A stretch of DNA of 5,652 nt, from NCBI GenBank assembly GCA_021768055.1, contig JAASSE010000092.1, positions 1-5,652 on the forward strand, read 5' to 3'. Every line of letters begins with the position of its first letter. The stretch's first letter is position 1. The position numbers were made by a program, and so were the translations under genes. Source of the stretch: Gammaproteobacteria bacterium. GTDB lineage: Bacteria > Pseudomonadota > Gammaproteobacteria > SZUA-229. Positions 1 to 5,318 of this stretch are shown here, one piece after another. The notes beneath the pieces were generated by a model. The model saw only the letters and a program-made list of their open reading frames with translations, did not search any database and was not told the origin of the DNA.

Positions 1-1
1 C

Positions 2-400
2 GGCTACCTGCTGGCTGAACCCCGTTACATCGATGCGGCCGAACGCTGTCTCAAGGCCGCCTGGCACAGCATGAACCAGGCAGCGATCTCTCACTGCAGT
101 CTGCTCGAAGCACTCGATGCCCAACTCGAAACACCCACGATCGTTATTCTGCGTGGCGACAGCAAAGAACTGGAACAGTGGATGCAACCGGTACGTGATA
201 ACTACATGCCGCGACTGCTGGTGTTTGCCATCCCCGTGGATGCTGAACTACCTGCCTCGATGCAAGCTAAAAGCGGTGGCGATACCACCCGCGCCTATGT
301 CTGCCAAGGCATGAGCTGTTCACCGCCAGTCGATTCATTCAAAAACTGGCAGGAACTGCTTCAGCAGCACAGTGCTGATCTAAAAACTCCGCCCGCTTAA
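2..400 (+). CDS. C-terminal part of a YyaL/SSP411-family (DUF255) thioredoxin-domain protein, truncated by the window edge
   Basis: The reading frame is open from the left edge to the TAA at 398-400, giving about 132 C-terminal residues; the start lies outside the window. Family members are usually well over 600 residues: an N-terminal thioredoxin-like domain followed by an (alpha/alpha) barrel resembling N-acylglucosamine 2-epimerase or glycosidase folds. The visible part matches the family's C-terminal end. It starts in helical repeat sequence (GYLLAEPRYIDAA), then has an alpha/beta segment (TPTIVILRGD) and the typical closing motif AYVCQGMSC with a C-x4-C pair (codons at 302-304 and 317-319) followed by PPVDS. 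The catalytic N-terminal region cannot be seen, and the biochemical role of the family is poorly defined. An internal ATG at 71 is not a credible start because homologous sequence continues upstream of it. The next gene, dsrE2, lies 176 bp downstream on the same strand. Confidence 0.8.
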   Translation, partial: GYLLAEPRYIDAAERCLKAAWHSMNQAAISHCSLLEALDAQLETPTIVILRGDSKELEQWMQPVRDNYMPRLLVFAIPVDAELPASMQAKSGGDTTRAYVCQGMSCSPPVDSFKNWQELLQQHSADLKTPPA

Positions 401-493
401 TGTAACGGCCTGTTTACAATCAAGATTTATAAGTGGTTAAGAAGTCACCAATAGCGGAAAATCCCCGCTGTACGGGCAAAATTACTTGTGCCA

Positions 494-522
494 TTGCTGT
501 TTTGGGAGTATGGTTGTAAACT
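494..522 (+). promoter_or_regulatory. Weak sigma70-like promoter candidate for dsrE2
   Basis: The 176-bp gap between the YyaL-type gene and dsrE2 is long enough for a separate promoter. The best pairs I can read are TTGCTG (494-499) and TAAACT (517-522) with a 17-bp spacer, or alternatively TTGTGC (486-491) and TATGGT (509-514), also with 17 bp. Each has only about 3/6 and 4/6 consensus matches, so this is a guess. Transcription from the upstream gene is equally possible, because no clear terminator separates the two. Apart from a small GC hairpin at 453-469, I see nothing else in the gap. Confidence 0.2.
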
Positions 523-576
523 CTGAATTGTAAATAGTCAGAAGACTGCCTTATTTTTTAATCCGAGGAATACACT

Positions 577-1092
577 ATGTCAGACTCAAGAAAACTGACC
601 ATTATTGCAACCAAGGGAACTCTGGACTGGGCATACCCTCCGTTCATCCTCGGCAGTACAGCTGCTGCTCTTGGTATGGAAGTATCCATCTTCTTTACCT
701 TCTACGGTTTGAACCTGTTGCTCAAAGACACCAGTGCCCTGAAGGTAACACCAATGGCTAACCCGGCTATGCCGATGAAAATGCCGTTCGGTCCCAAGTG
801 GCTGCAAAGCATCGACTGGGGTCCAAAGATCCCGAATGTCATGTGGAACACGCCATTTATGGACAGCATCGCAACTACACTGATGAAGAAGACCATCAGC
901 AATTGTGGTGTTGCATCAATCGCAGAACTGCGTGAACTGTGTCAGGAAGCTGAATGCAAGTTCCTGGCCTGCCAGATGACTGTAGAGCTATTCGGCCATG
1001 ATCCAAAAGCATTCATTGACGGTTGTGACTTCGTAGGTGCCGCTACCTACTTTGAAGAATCATCCGATGCGGATCAGTCACTGTTTATCTAA
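577..1092 (+). CDS. dsrE2: DsrE2-type DsrE/DsrF/DrsH-like sulfur-relay family protein
   Basis: A 171-residue protein of the DsrE superfamily. DsrE2 proteins are membrane-associated small sulfur-trafficking proteins, often encoded with a rhodanese and TusA in sulfur oxidisers, where they are thought to take part in persulfide transfer. The N-terminal KLTIIATKGTLDWAYPPF (residues 6-23) is the typical first strand and loop. Residues about 22-49 are hydrophobic (ILGSTAAALGMEVSIFFTFY) and may contact the membrane. A Met/Pro-rich linker follows (residues about 57-72), then a C-terminal alpha/beta part. Cysteines lie at 110, 122, 127, 132 and 150; C132, in FLACQMTVELFG, sits in the family's usual late strand and is the best candidate for a sulfur-carrying residue. 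The start is supported by GAGGA at 565-569, 7 nt before the ATG. No rhodanese or tusA gene is present here, so a dedicated sulfur-oxidation role is unproven. Family assignment is firm, precise function is not. Confidence 0.85.
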   Translation: MSDSRKLTIIATKGTLDWAYPPFILGSTAAALGMEVSIFFTFYGLNLLLKDTSALKVTPMANPAMPMKMPFGPKWLQSIDWGPKIPNVMWNTPFMDSIATTLMKKTISNCGVASIAELRELCQEAECKFLACQMTVELFGHDPKAFIDGCDFVGAATYFEESSDADQSLFI

Positions 1093-1116
1093 GCCACTTG
1101 CTAGGTGACAAAATAT

Positions 1117-1145
1117 AAAAGCCGCGCAAATGCGCGGCTTTTTTT
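1117..1145 (+). terminator. Rho-independent terminator after dsrE2, probably bidirectional
   Basis: A 9-bp GC-rich stem, AAGCCGCGC (1119-1127) and GCGCGGCTT (1132-1140), encloses the loop AAAT. It is followed by a run of T residues (seven in total, 1139-1145) 25 bp after the dsrE2 stop. On the opposite strand the hairpin is followed by TTTTATATTT, so it can also stop transcripts coming from mazG. The end of the T-tract overlaps the left direct repeat of the adjacent palindromic element. Confidence 0.92.
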
Positions 1146-1148
1146 ATT
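1142..1148. repeat. Left copy of the putative 7-bp target-site duplication (TTTTATT)
   Basis: This copy directly abuts the left terminal inverted repeat and is formed from the tail of the dsrE2 terminator T-tract. The identity with the right copy covers exactly 7 bases and stops on both sides. The repeat is AT-only, so chance similarity cannot be excluded. Confidence 0.55.
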
Positions 1149-1272
1149 TCTGAACTATTACGCTCGATATTACTTCGTTAATCTGTTGCGAAAATCTACT
1201 CATTTACTACTTGTAAACTCCGCTATTTTCGCAACAGATTGCCTCGTACTATCTTCGCTCATGACGTTCAGA
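1149..1272. mobile_element. 124-bp MITE-like palindromic element with terminal inverted repeats
   Basis: The ends are the 7-bp inverted repeats TCTGAAC (1149-1155) and GTTCAGA (1266-1272). The interior is an imperfect palindrome centred near 1210. It has perfect 16-bp inner arms (AATCTGTTGCGAAAAT at 1180-1195 and its reverse complement at 1225-1240), a symmetric 7x7-nt mismatch, and a 5-bp inner stem (TTTAC 1203-1207, GTAAA 1213-1217) with a 5-nt loop. The segments joining terminal repeats and inner arms are diverged but share pieces such as GATATTAC against GATAGTAC. The same 7 bases, TTTTATT, flank both sides (1142-1148 and 1273-1279), as expected for target-site duplication. There is no open reading frame, so any movement would need a transposase in trans. 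A non-mobile dispersed palindrome is the alternative. The parent family is not recognised. Confidence 0.65.
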
Positions 1273-1279
1273 TTTTATT
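1273..1279. repeat. Right copy of the putative 7-bp target-site duplication (TTTTATT)
   Basis: This copy directly abuts the right terminal inverted repeat. Its last two bases are part of the mazG stop codon (TAA on the minus strand, 1278-1280), so the insertion took place at the very end of mazG without changing the protein. Confidence 0.55.
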
Positions 1280-2093
1280 AATTATCTAATTGCTGCTTGG
1301 CTTTCTGCCAGTATGCTTCAAGTTCTTCCACAGGACACTCATCCATTTCTTTTTCATCTGATTCGAGCAAAGACTCCATCATCTGAAAACGTGTAATAAA
1401 CTTCTGGTTGGAATCACGCAATGCCTGCTCGGGGTTTACCTTTAAATGCCGGGCCAGGTTTACACAGGCAAACAGAATGTCGCCAAGTTCGTCCTCAATC
1501 CGATGCTGGTTGTCATGCTGATCCAGTTCCTGTTTAAGCTCATCGATTTCTTCATGCAGTTTCTCAAACACTGGTGCAACATTATCCCAGTCAAAACCAT
1601 GATGTGCTGCCCGCTTTTGCAGTTTTGATGACCAACGTAATGCCGGCATCGATGATGCAATACCATCGAGAAAGCTCTTCTGAGGATACTGCTTCTGCTT
1701 GCGCTCGTTTTTTTTATGCTGCTCCCAGGCACGATGTAATTCTTCATGGCTACCAGCCTCCTCATCACTGAACACATGCGGGTGCCGGCGAACAAGCTTG
1801 TCGCCTATCGCTTTGGCAACATCGCCAAAATCGAAGTCGCCCTGTTCTTCCGCCATACGCGCATGAAAAACAACCTGGAACAGTAAATCGCCGAGTTCGT
1901 CCTTGAGGTCGTGCATGTCCATTCGCTCAATAGCATCAGCCACCTCGTAGGCTTCTTCGATGGTATAGGCTGAAATGGTCTTGAATGTCTGTTCAATATC
2001 CCATGGACAACCTGTATCCGGGTCACGCAAAGCCTTCATGATTTCGAGTAAGCGTTCTATTTGTGTAGATGTCTTAACCATAAATTTACCCAT
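1278..2093 (-). CDS. mazG: Nucleoside triphosphate pyrophosphohydrolase MazG
   Basis: MazG hydrolyses nucleoside triphosphates to monophosphates and pyrophosphate, clearing aberrant dNTPs and, in E. coli, affecting ppGpp levels. The 271-residue product is full length (E. coli about 263) and has both tandem MazG domains. Domain 1 has EEAYE (residues 46-50) and ELGD (66-69), the EExxE...ExxD magnesium ligands, then RRHPHVF (102-108). Domain 2 repeats the pattern with EEIDE (181-185) and ELGD (202-205). The N-terminal signature GCPWD is at 28-32. The longest frame starts at the ATG at 2091-2093, but the U-tract of the preceding gene's terminator runs right up to it, leaving no room for a Shine-Dalgarno. 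The second ATG (residue 5, 2079-2081) is the more likely start: E. coli similarity begins around residue 11 and a weak GGGTAA precedes it. The gene lies downstream of the YfaZ-like gene on the same strand and converges on dsrE2. Confidence 0.95.
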   Translation of the reverse strand: MGKFMVKTSTQIERLLEIMKALRDPDTGCPWDIEQTFKTISAYTIEEAYEVADAIERMDMHDLKDELGDLLFQVVFHARMAEEQGDFDFGDVAKAIGDKLVRRHPHVFSDEEAGSHEELHRAWEQHKKNERKQKQYPQKSFLDGIASSMPALRWSSKLQKRAAHHGFDWDNVAPVFEKLHEEIDELKQELDQHDNQHRIEDELGDILFACVNLARHLKVNPEQALRDSNQKFITRFQMMESLLESDEKEMDECPVEELEAYWQKAKQQLDN

Positions 2094-2123
2094 AAAAAAA
2101 GGCGAGTTGCCCCGCCTTGTTTT
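2094..2123 (-). terminator. Intrinsic terminator of the YfaZ-like gene, abutting the mazG start
   Basis: On the minus strand, AAGGCG (plus 2113-2118) pairs with CGCCTT (plus 2099-2104) around an 8-nt loop, followed by a T run (plus 2094-2100) that ends exactly where the first mazG ATG begins. It lies about 26 bp after the YfaZ-like stop codon. On the plus strand the hairpin is followed by TTGTTTT, so it could act in both directions, although no plus-strand gene ends here. Confidence 0.8.
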
Positions 2124-2144
2124 AGTGTTTGATTATTCATTTAA

Positions 2145-2720
2145 CTAAAATGTAAATCTTACGCCGATGTGTGCATTGTCTTCAGCCTCATAATCGACAT
2201 TTTGATCGAGCTCGATTTCGATGTGACCGAAACCAACATAGGCACGTGCACTGGGAGTCACTTCAAGCTCCAGGTCAACACGGTATTCAACTAAGCCGTC
2301 AAAGTCCGAAAAGCTGGTCACCTCCGGTGCCCAGAAACCTTCTACCAGTACTGCAAACGGCATTGTTGCTGGGAACACATAACGCAAATGACCCCCAATC
2401 GCGATAGCACCACCGTTAAGATTTTCCGGCTGGGTATCGATTCGTCCGCCATAAAGCTTACCGCCGACGCCAAAATGCAGTGCGCGCACATCCCCGGTGC
2501 CGCTACCTGATACAAGTATCGAAGCATTACCCAGGATATCATCGTCTTCGTTGAAAAATACGCCAATACCTATGTCGGCACCACCATAACCGAAGGTGGC
2601 ATTTTCCGTGAGATAGGTAACATGTGCTGTTTCGCTGCTTAGCCTGAGATCCATGCCCGCGGAGTAAACATTTGATAGTGGTAGAATTGCCGCGGCTATT
2701 ATCAATGCTTTCTTAAGCAT
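2145..2720 (-). CDS. YfaZ-like outer-membrane beta-barrel protein
   Basis: A 191-residue envelope protein. Residues 1-20 form a Sec signal peptide: the KK charge at 3-4, a hydrophobic core (ALIIAAAILPL) and a probable cleavage site around VYS-A (20/21). The mature part alternates polar and hydrophobic residues in short strands separated by Gly/Asp/Asn-rich turns, as in a small beta-barrel (for example GGADIGIGVFFNEDDD at about 46-61). It ends in HIGVRFTF, whose terminal Phe fits the C-terminal signal read by the BAM machinery. Length, N-terminal pattern and the GVFFNEDDD stretch point to the YfaZ family, which has no established function; another small OmpA/OmpW-like barrel is possible. The start is well supported by GAGGA (plus 2730-2734) 9 nt upstream. 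The gene is divergent from the NDUFA9-like gene, and its own terminator separates it from mazG. Confidence 0.75.
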   Translation of the reverse strand: MLKKALIIAAAILPLSNVYSAGMDLRLSSETAHVTYLTENATFGYGGADIGIGVFFNEDDDILGNASILVSGSGTGDVRALHFGVGGKLYGGRIDTQPENLNGGAIAIGGHLRYVFPATMPFAVLVEGFWAPEVTSFSDFDGLVEYRVDLELEVTPSARAYVGFGHIEIELDQNVDYEAEDNAHIGVRFTF

Positions 2721-2793
2721 ATTTATTATTCCTCGTGATGGATTAATGAACCCTTTGGTGAATCCGGGTTTCTGTTATTGATGAATATTAACA

Positions 2794-2840
2794 GCTCGAA
2801 CACCAATTTGCCGAACATGTTAGGCACGCCTGCTTCGAGC
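2794..2840. promoter_or_regulatory. Nested palindrome in the divergent intergenic region, possible operator
   Basis: An inner interrupted palindrome, TGCC-G-AACATGTT-A-GGCA (2809-2826), has 16 of 18 positions symmetric. It is nested inside the outer inverted repeat GCTCGAA (2794-2800) and TTCGAGC (2834-2840), which is centred within one base of it. The site lies between two divergent genes, 74 bp before the YfaZ-like start and 50 bp before the NDUFA9-like start. This is consistent with a dimeric repressor or activator site, or a cruciform. I could not match it to a known regulator. Confidence 0.35.
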
Positions 2841-2874
2841 GTGTGATAAGGTAGACATATATCCTTTAAAACAG

Positions 2875-2895
2875 TTCATATGTATTTGATATGAA
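2875..2895 (+). promoter_or_regulatory. Hairpin enclosing the start codon of the NDUFA9-like gene
   Basis: TTCATAT (2875-2881) and ATATGAA (2889-2895) form a perfect 7-bp inverted repeat around the 7-nt loop GTATTTG. The ATG at 2891-2893 lies in the right arm, and no clear Shine-Dalgarno precedes it. The repeat could partly mask the start codon in RNA or act as a DNA operator. It is short and AT-rich, so it may be fortuitous. Confidence 0.3.
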
Positions 2896-3841
2896 GTGCA
2901 ATTCTGTATGTATCCTCGGTGGTACAGGCTTTGTAGGCAGGTACATTGCCAGCCGCCTGGCGACTTCTGACAAACGTATCCGCCTGCTGACGCGCAACCG
3001 TGAACGCCATCGTGAACTGCTGGTGATCCCGAACCTGGAGCTAGTTGAAGCAGACGTATTCGATACCCGGCAACTGGAAACACATTTAAAAGGTATGGAT
3101 GCTGTCATCAATCTGATCGGTATACTCAATGAAACAGGACATAATGGTGAAGAGTTTCGAAAAGTGCATGTCGATCTGCCCAAAAGCATTGTCGGTGCCT
3201 GCCTTTCCCTGGGCATTCCGCGGTTGCTACATATGAGTGCGATAAATGCCGATGCCAATACCGGTCCGAGCATCTATCTGAGAACCAAGGGCGAAGGTGA
3301 AAATGCAGTGCATACCTTCGCAACCAACAGGCTGGCAGTCACAAGCTTCCGGCCATCCGTTATATTCGGCCCGAATGACAGTTTCCTGAACCGCTTTGCC
3401 GGTTTACTGAAAAAACTTCCGCTGGTATTTCCGCTGGCCTGTGCCGATGCGCGCTTTGCTCCCGTGTATGTCGGCGACGTCGCAGAGCGTTTTATCAAAG
3501 CACTGGATGATCCTTCTACGTATGGCAAGCGTTTTGACTTATGCGGTCCACAAGAATATTCACTCAAGGAGCTTGTTGAATATACCGCACACATACTGGG
3601 CCTGAAGCGCTGGGTGATCGGCCTGCCGGATTTTGCCAGTAAAATGCAGGCATATGTTCTGGAATGGTTTCCCGGCAAACCATTCTCGGTGGACAATTAC
3701 AGATCATTACAGATCGACAGCGTCTGCCGCGACACTGAACTGCAACCAACATCACTGGATATGATCACTCCTTCTTACCTGGGTAATTCAAACAGGTACA
3801 TTGAATACGACCGCTATCGCAAGCAAACAGGCAAATATTGA
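2891..3841 (+). CDS. NDUFA9-type atypical SDR: NAD(P)-binding epimerase/dehydratase-like protein
   Basis: A 316-residue atypical short-chain dehydrogenase/reductase resembling bacterial relatives of the mitochondrial complex I subunit NDUFA9. The N-terminus has the Rossmann glycine motif GGTGFVG (residues 10-16, GxxGxxG). DVFD (55-58) and the strand AVINLIGIL (71-79) are typical of cofactor-binding positions. A possible catalytic pair is retained as Y129 and K133 (YLRTK) after S116, and the RPSVIFGPND block at 154-163 is characteristic of this subfamily. It is probably cytosolic or membrane-peripheral; the substrate is unknown and I do not infer a complex I role. The start is the only in-frame candidate after the upstream stop at 2852-2854 and places the glycine motif at the usual distance, although no good ribosome-binding site is seen. 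Its TGA overlaps the glcD TTG start by four bases, which implies a common operon and coupled translation. Confidence 0.85.
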   Translation: MKCNSVCILGGTGFVGRYIASRLATSDKRIRLLTRNRERHRELLVIPNLELVEADVFDTRQLETHLKGMDAVINLIGILNETGHNGEEFRKVHVDLPKSIVGACLSLGIPRLLHMSAINADANTGPSIYLRTKGEGENAVHTFATNRLAVTSFRPSVIFGPNDSFLNRFAGLLKKLPLVFPLACADARFAPVYVGDVAERFIKALDDPSTYGKRFDLCGPQEYSLKELVEYTAHILGLKRWVIGLPDFASKMQAYVLEWFPGKPFSVDNYRSLQIDSVCRDTELQPTSLDMITPSYLGNSNRYIEYDRYRKQTGKY

Positions 3842-5304
3842 ACACTCAGCCGGATAAAAAAATGATTATTCGATGCCTGCAGAAAATTCTGCCGGCAGAC
3901 AGCGTGCTGCATGAGACAGAAGACTTGCGCCCCTATGAATGTGATGGCCTGTCGGCGTATCAGCAGGTACCGATGGTCGTGGTACTACCGGAAACCATCA
4001 AGCAAATAGAAGACATACTCGCATTTTGCAGCAACCAGAAAATTCCCGTTGTTGCCCGCGGTGCCGGTACCGGTTTAGCGGGTGGAGCCCTGCCACTGGA
4101 AAATGGCGTTTTGATGAGCCTGGCCAGATTTAACCGCATACTCGATATCGATACTGAGAACCGTACTGCGCGCGTGCAACCAGGTGTTCGCAACCTGGCT
4201 ATTTCAGAAGCCGCCAGTGCCTATGATTTGTACTATGCACCGGACCCGTCATCACAGATCGCCTGCTCCATCGGCGGCAACGTGGCAGAGAATGCCGGCG
4301 GCGTGCACTGTCTCAAATACGGTCTTACCGTGCACAACATCATCAAGCTTGAAGTTATTACCATGCAGGGCGAGCACCTGACCATCGGTGGTGACGCATT
4401 CGACAGCCCTGGTTACGACCTGCTCGCATTGATGACTGGATCCGAAGGCCTGCTCGGCGTAATCACCGAGATCACCGTGAAACTGCTGCCCACACCAAAA
4501 GCTGCGAACGTGATCCTGGCTTCATTTGACTCGGTTGCCACAGCGGGCCAGGCGGTCAGCAATATTATTGCCGATGGCATTATTCCTGCAGGACTTGAAC
4601 TGATGGACAACGCCGGTATACGTGCAGCCGACGATTTTGTGCAGGCCGGTTACCCGCGTGATGCAGCGGCCATCCTTTTATGCGAAATTGACGGTTCTGC
4701 AGCTGAGGTCAATGACCAGCTCAGCCAGGCACAGTCCGTACTGAAACAATCCGGCGCGACTGAAATACGTGTTGCCCGTGATGAACAGGAACGCGCACGA
4801 TTCTGGGCCGGACGCAAAGCCGCTTTCCCGGCCGTAGGCCGCCTGTCGCCGGATTACTATTGCATGGACGGTACCATCCCGCGTTATCAGCTCGCAGATG
4901 TACTCACACACATCAGCGAACTGTCTGATGAATACGGTCTGCCGATTGTCAACGTTTTCCACGCAGGTGACGGCAACCTTCACCCGTTGATACTTTATGA
5001 TGCCAATATCGAAGGCGAGCTGGAACGCACCGAGGAACTTGGCGGCAAGATTCTTGAATATTGTGTCGAAGTCGGTGGCACCATTACCGGTGAACACGGT
5101 GTCGGCATGGAAAAAATCAACCAGATGTGTGTTCAGTTCAACTCTGAAGAGCTGTTGCAATTCCACGCGATAAAAAATGCGTTCGACCCAGATGGTCTGC
5201 TCAATCCTGGCAAGGCTATACCGACCCTGCATCGTTGTGCTGAATTCGGCGCCATGCATGTTCATAAAGGGAGGCTGCCGCATCCTGAACTTGAACGCTT
5301 TTAA
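3838..5304 (+). CDS. glcD: Glycolate oxidase FAD-binding subunit GlcD
   Basis: GlcD, GlcE and GlcF form the membrane-associated glycolate dehydrogenase that oxidises glycolate to glyoxylate and passes electrons to the respiratory chain. The 488-residue product resembles E. coli GlcD (499) throughout. The FAD-binding PCMH domain (about residues 45-220) contains RGAGTGLAGGA (74-84), PDPSSQ (135-140), GGNVAENAGG (146-155) and TGSEGLLGVIT (200-210). The C-terminal FAD-oxidase domain has DYYCMDGTIPR (339-349), HAGDGNLHP (375-383) and GEHGVG (418-423). The end, NPGK (456-459) through GAMHVH to PELERF, is nearly the E. coli sequence. The start shown is TTG (3838-3840), overlapping the upstream stop as TTGA, with only AGG at 3829-3831 before it. 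An ATG at 3862 (residue 9), preceded by GGA at 3852-3854, is equally possible because the first residues are not conserved. glcE follows after 14 bp. Confidence 0.97.
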   Translation: MNTQPDKKMIIRCLQKILPADSVLHETEDLRPYECDGLSAYQQVPMVVVLPETIKQIEDILAFCSNQKIPVVARGAGTGLAGGALPLENGVLMSLARFNRILDIDTENRTARVQPGVRNLAISEAASAYDLYYAPDPSSQIACSIGGNVAENAGGVHCLKYGLTVHNIIKLEVITMQGEHLTIGGDAFDSPGYDLLALMTGSEGLLGVITEITVKLLPTPKAANVILASFDSVATAGQAVSNIIADGIIPAGLELMDNAGIRAADDFVQAGYPRDAAAILLCEIDGSAAEVNDQLSQAQSVLKQSGATEIRVARDEQERARFWAGRKAAFPAVGRLSPDYYCMDGTIPRYQLADVLTHISELSDEYGLPIVNVFHAGDGNLHPLILYDANIEGELERTEELGGKILEYCVEVGGTITGEHGVGMEKINQMCVQFNSEELLQFHAIKNAFDPDGLLNPGKAIPTLHRCAEFGAMHVHKGRLPHPELERF

Positions 5305-5318
5305 TCTCTGACACATCC

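Noticed and set aside
401..418. Imperfect inverted repeat (TGTAAC...GTTTACA) just after the YyaL-type stop codon.
   Set aside because: It has an unpaired base, a weak AT-rich stem and no following T run, so it is likely fortuitous.
453..469. Small GC hairpin (AGCGG...CCGCT) downstream of the YyaL-type gene, considered as its terminator.
   Set aside because: The stem is only 5 bp and is followed by GTACGGGC, not a T-tract, so it does not fit an intrinsic terminator.
1180..1240. The paired 16-bp repeats were considered as two CRISPR repeats or as a structured small RNA gene.
   Set aside because: The copies are inverted, there are only two, and they are explained by the surrounding palindromic element with terminal repeats; no promoter is evident for an independent RNA.
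2809..2826. GTTAGGC in the intergenic palindrome resembles an integron attC core site (GTTRRRY).
   Set aside because: The partner core does not fit RYYYAAC, the two cores are almost adjacent instead of tens of bases apart, and there is no integrase or cassette-like gene nearby.
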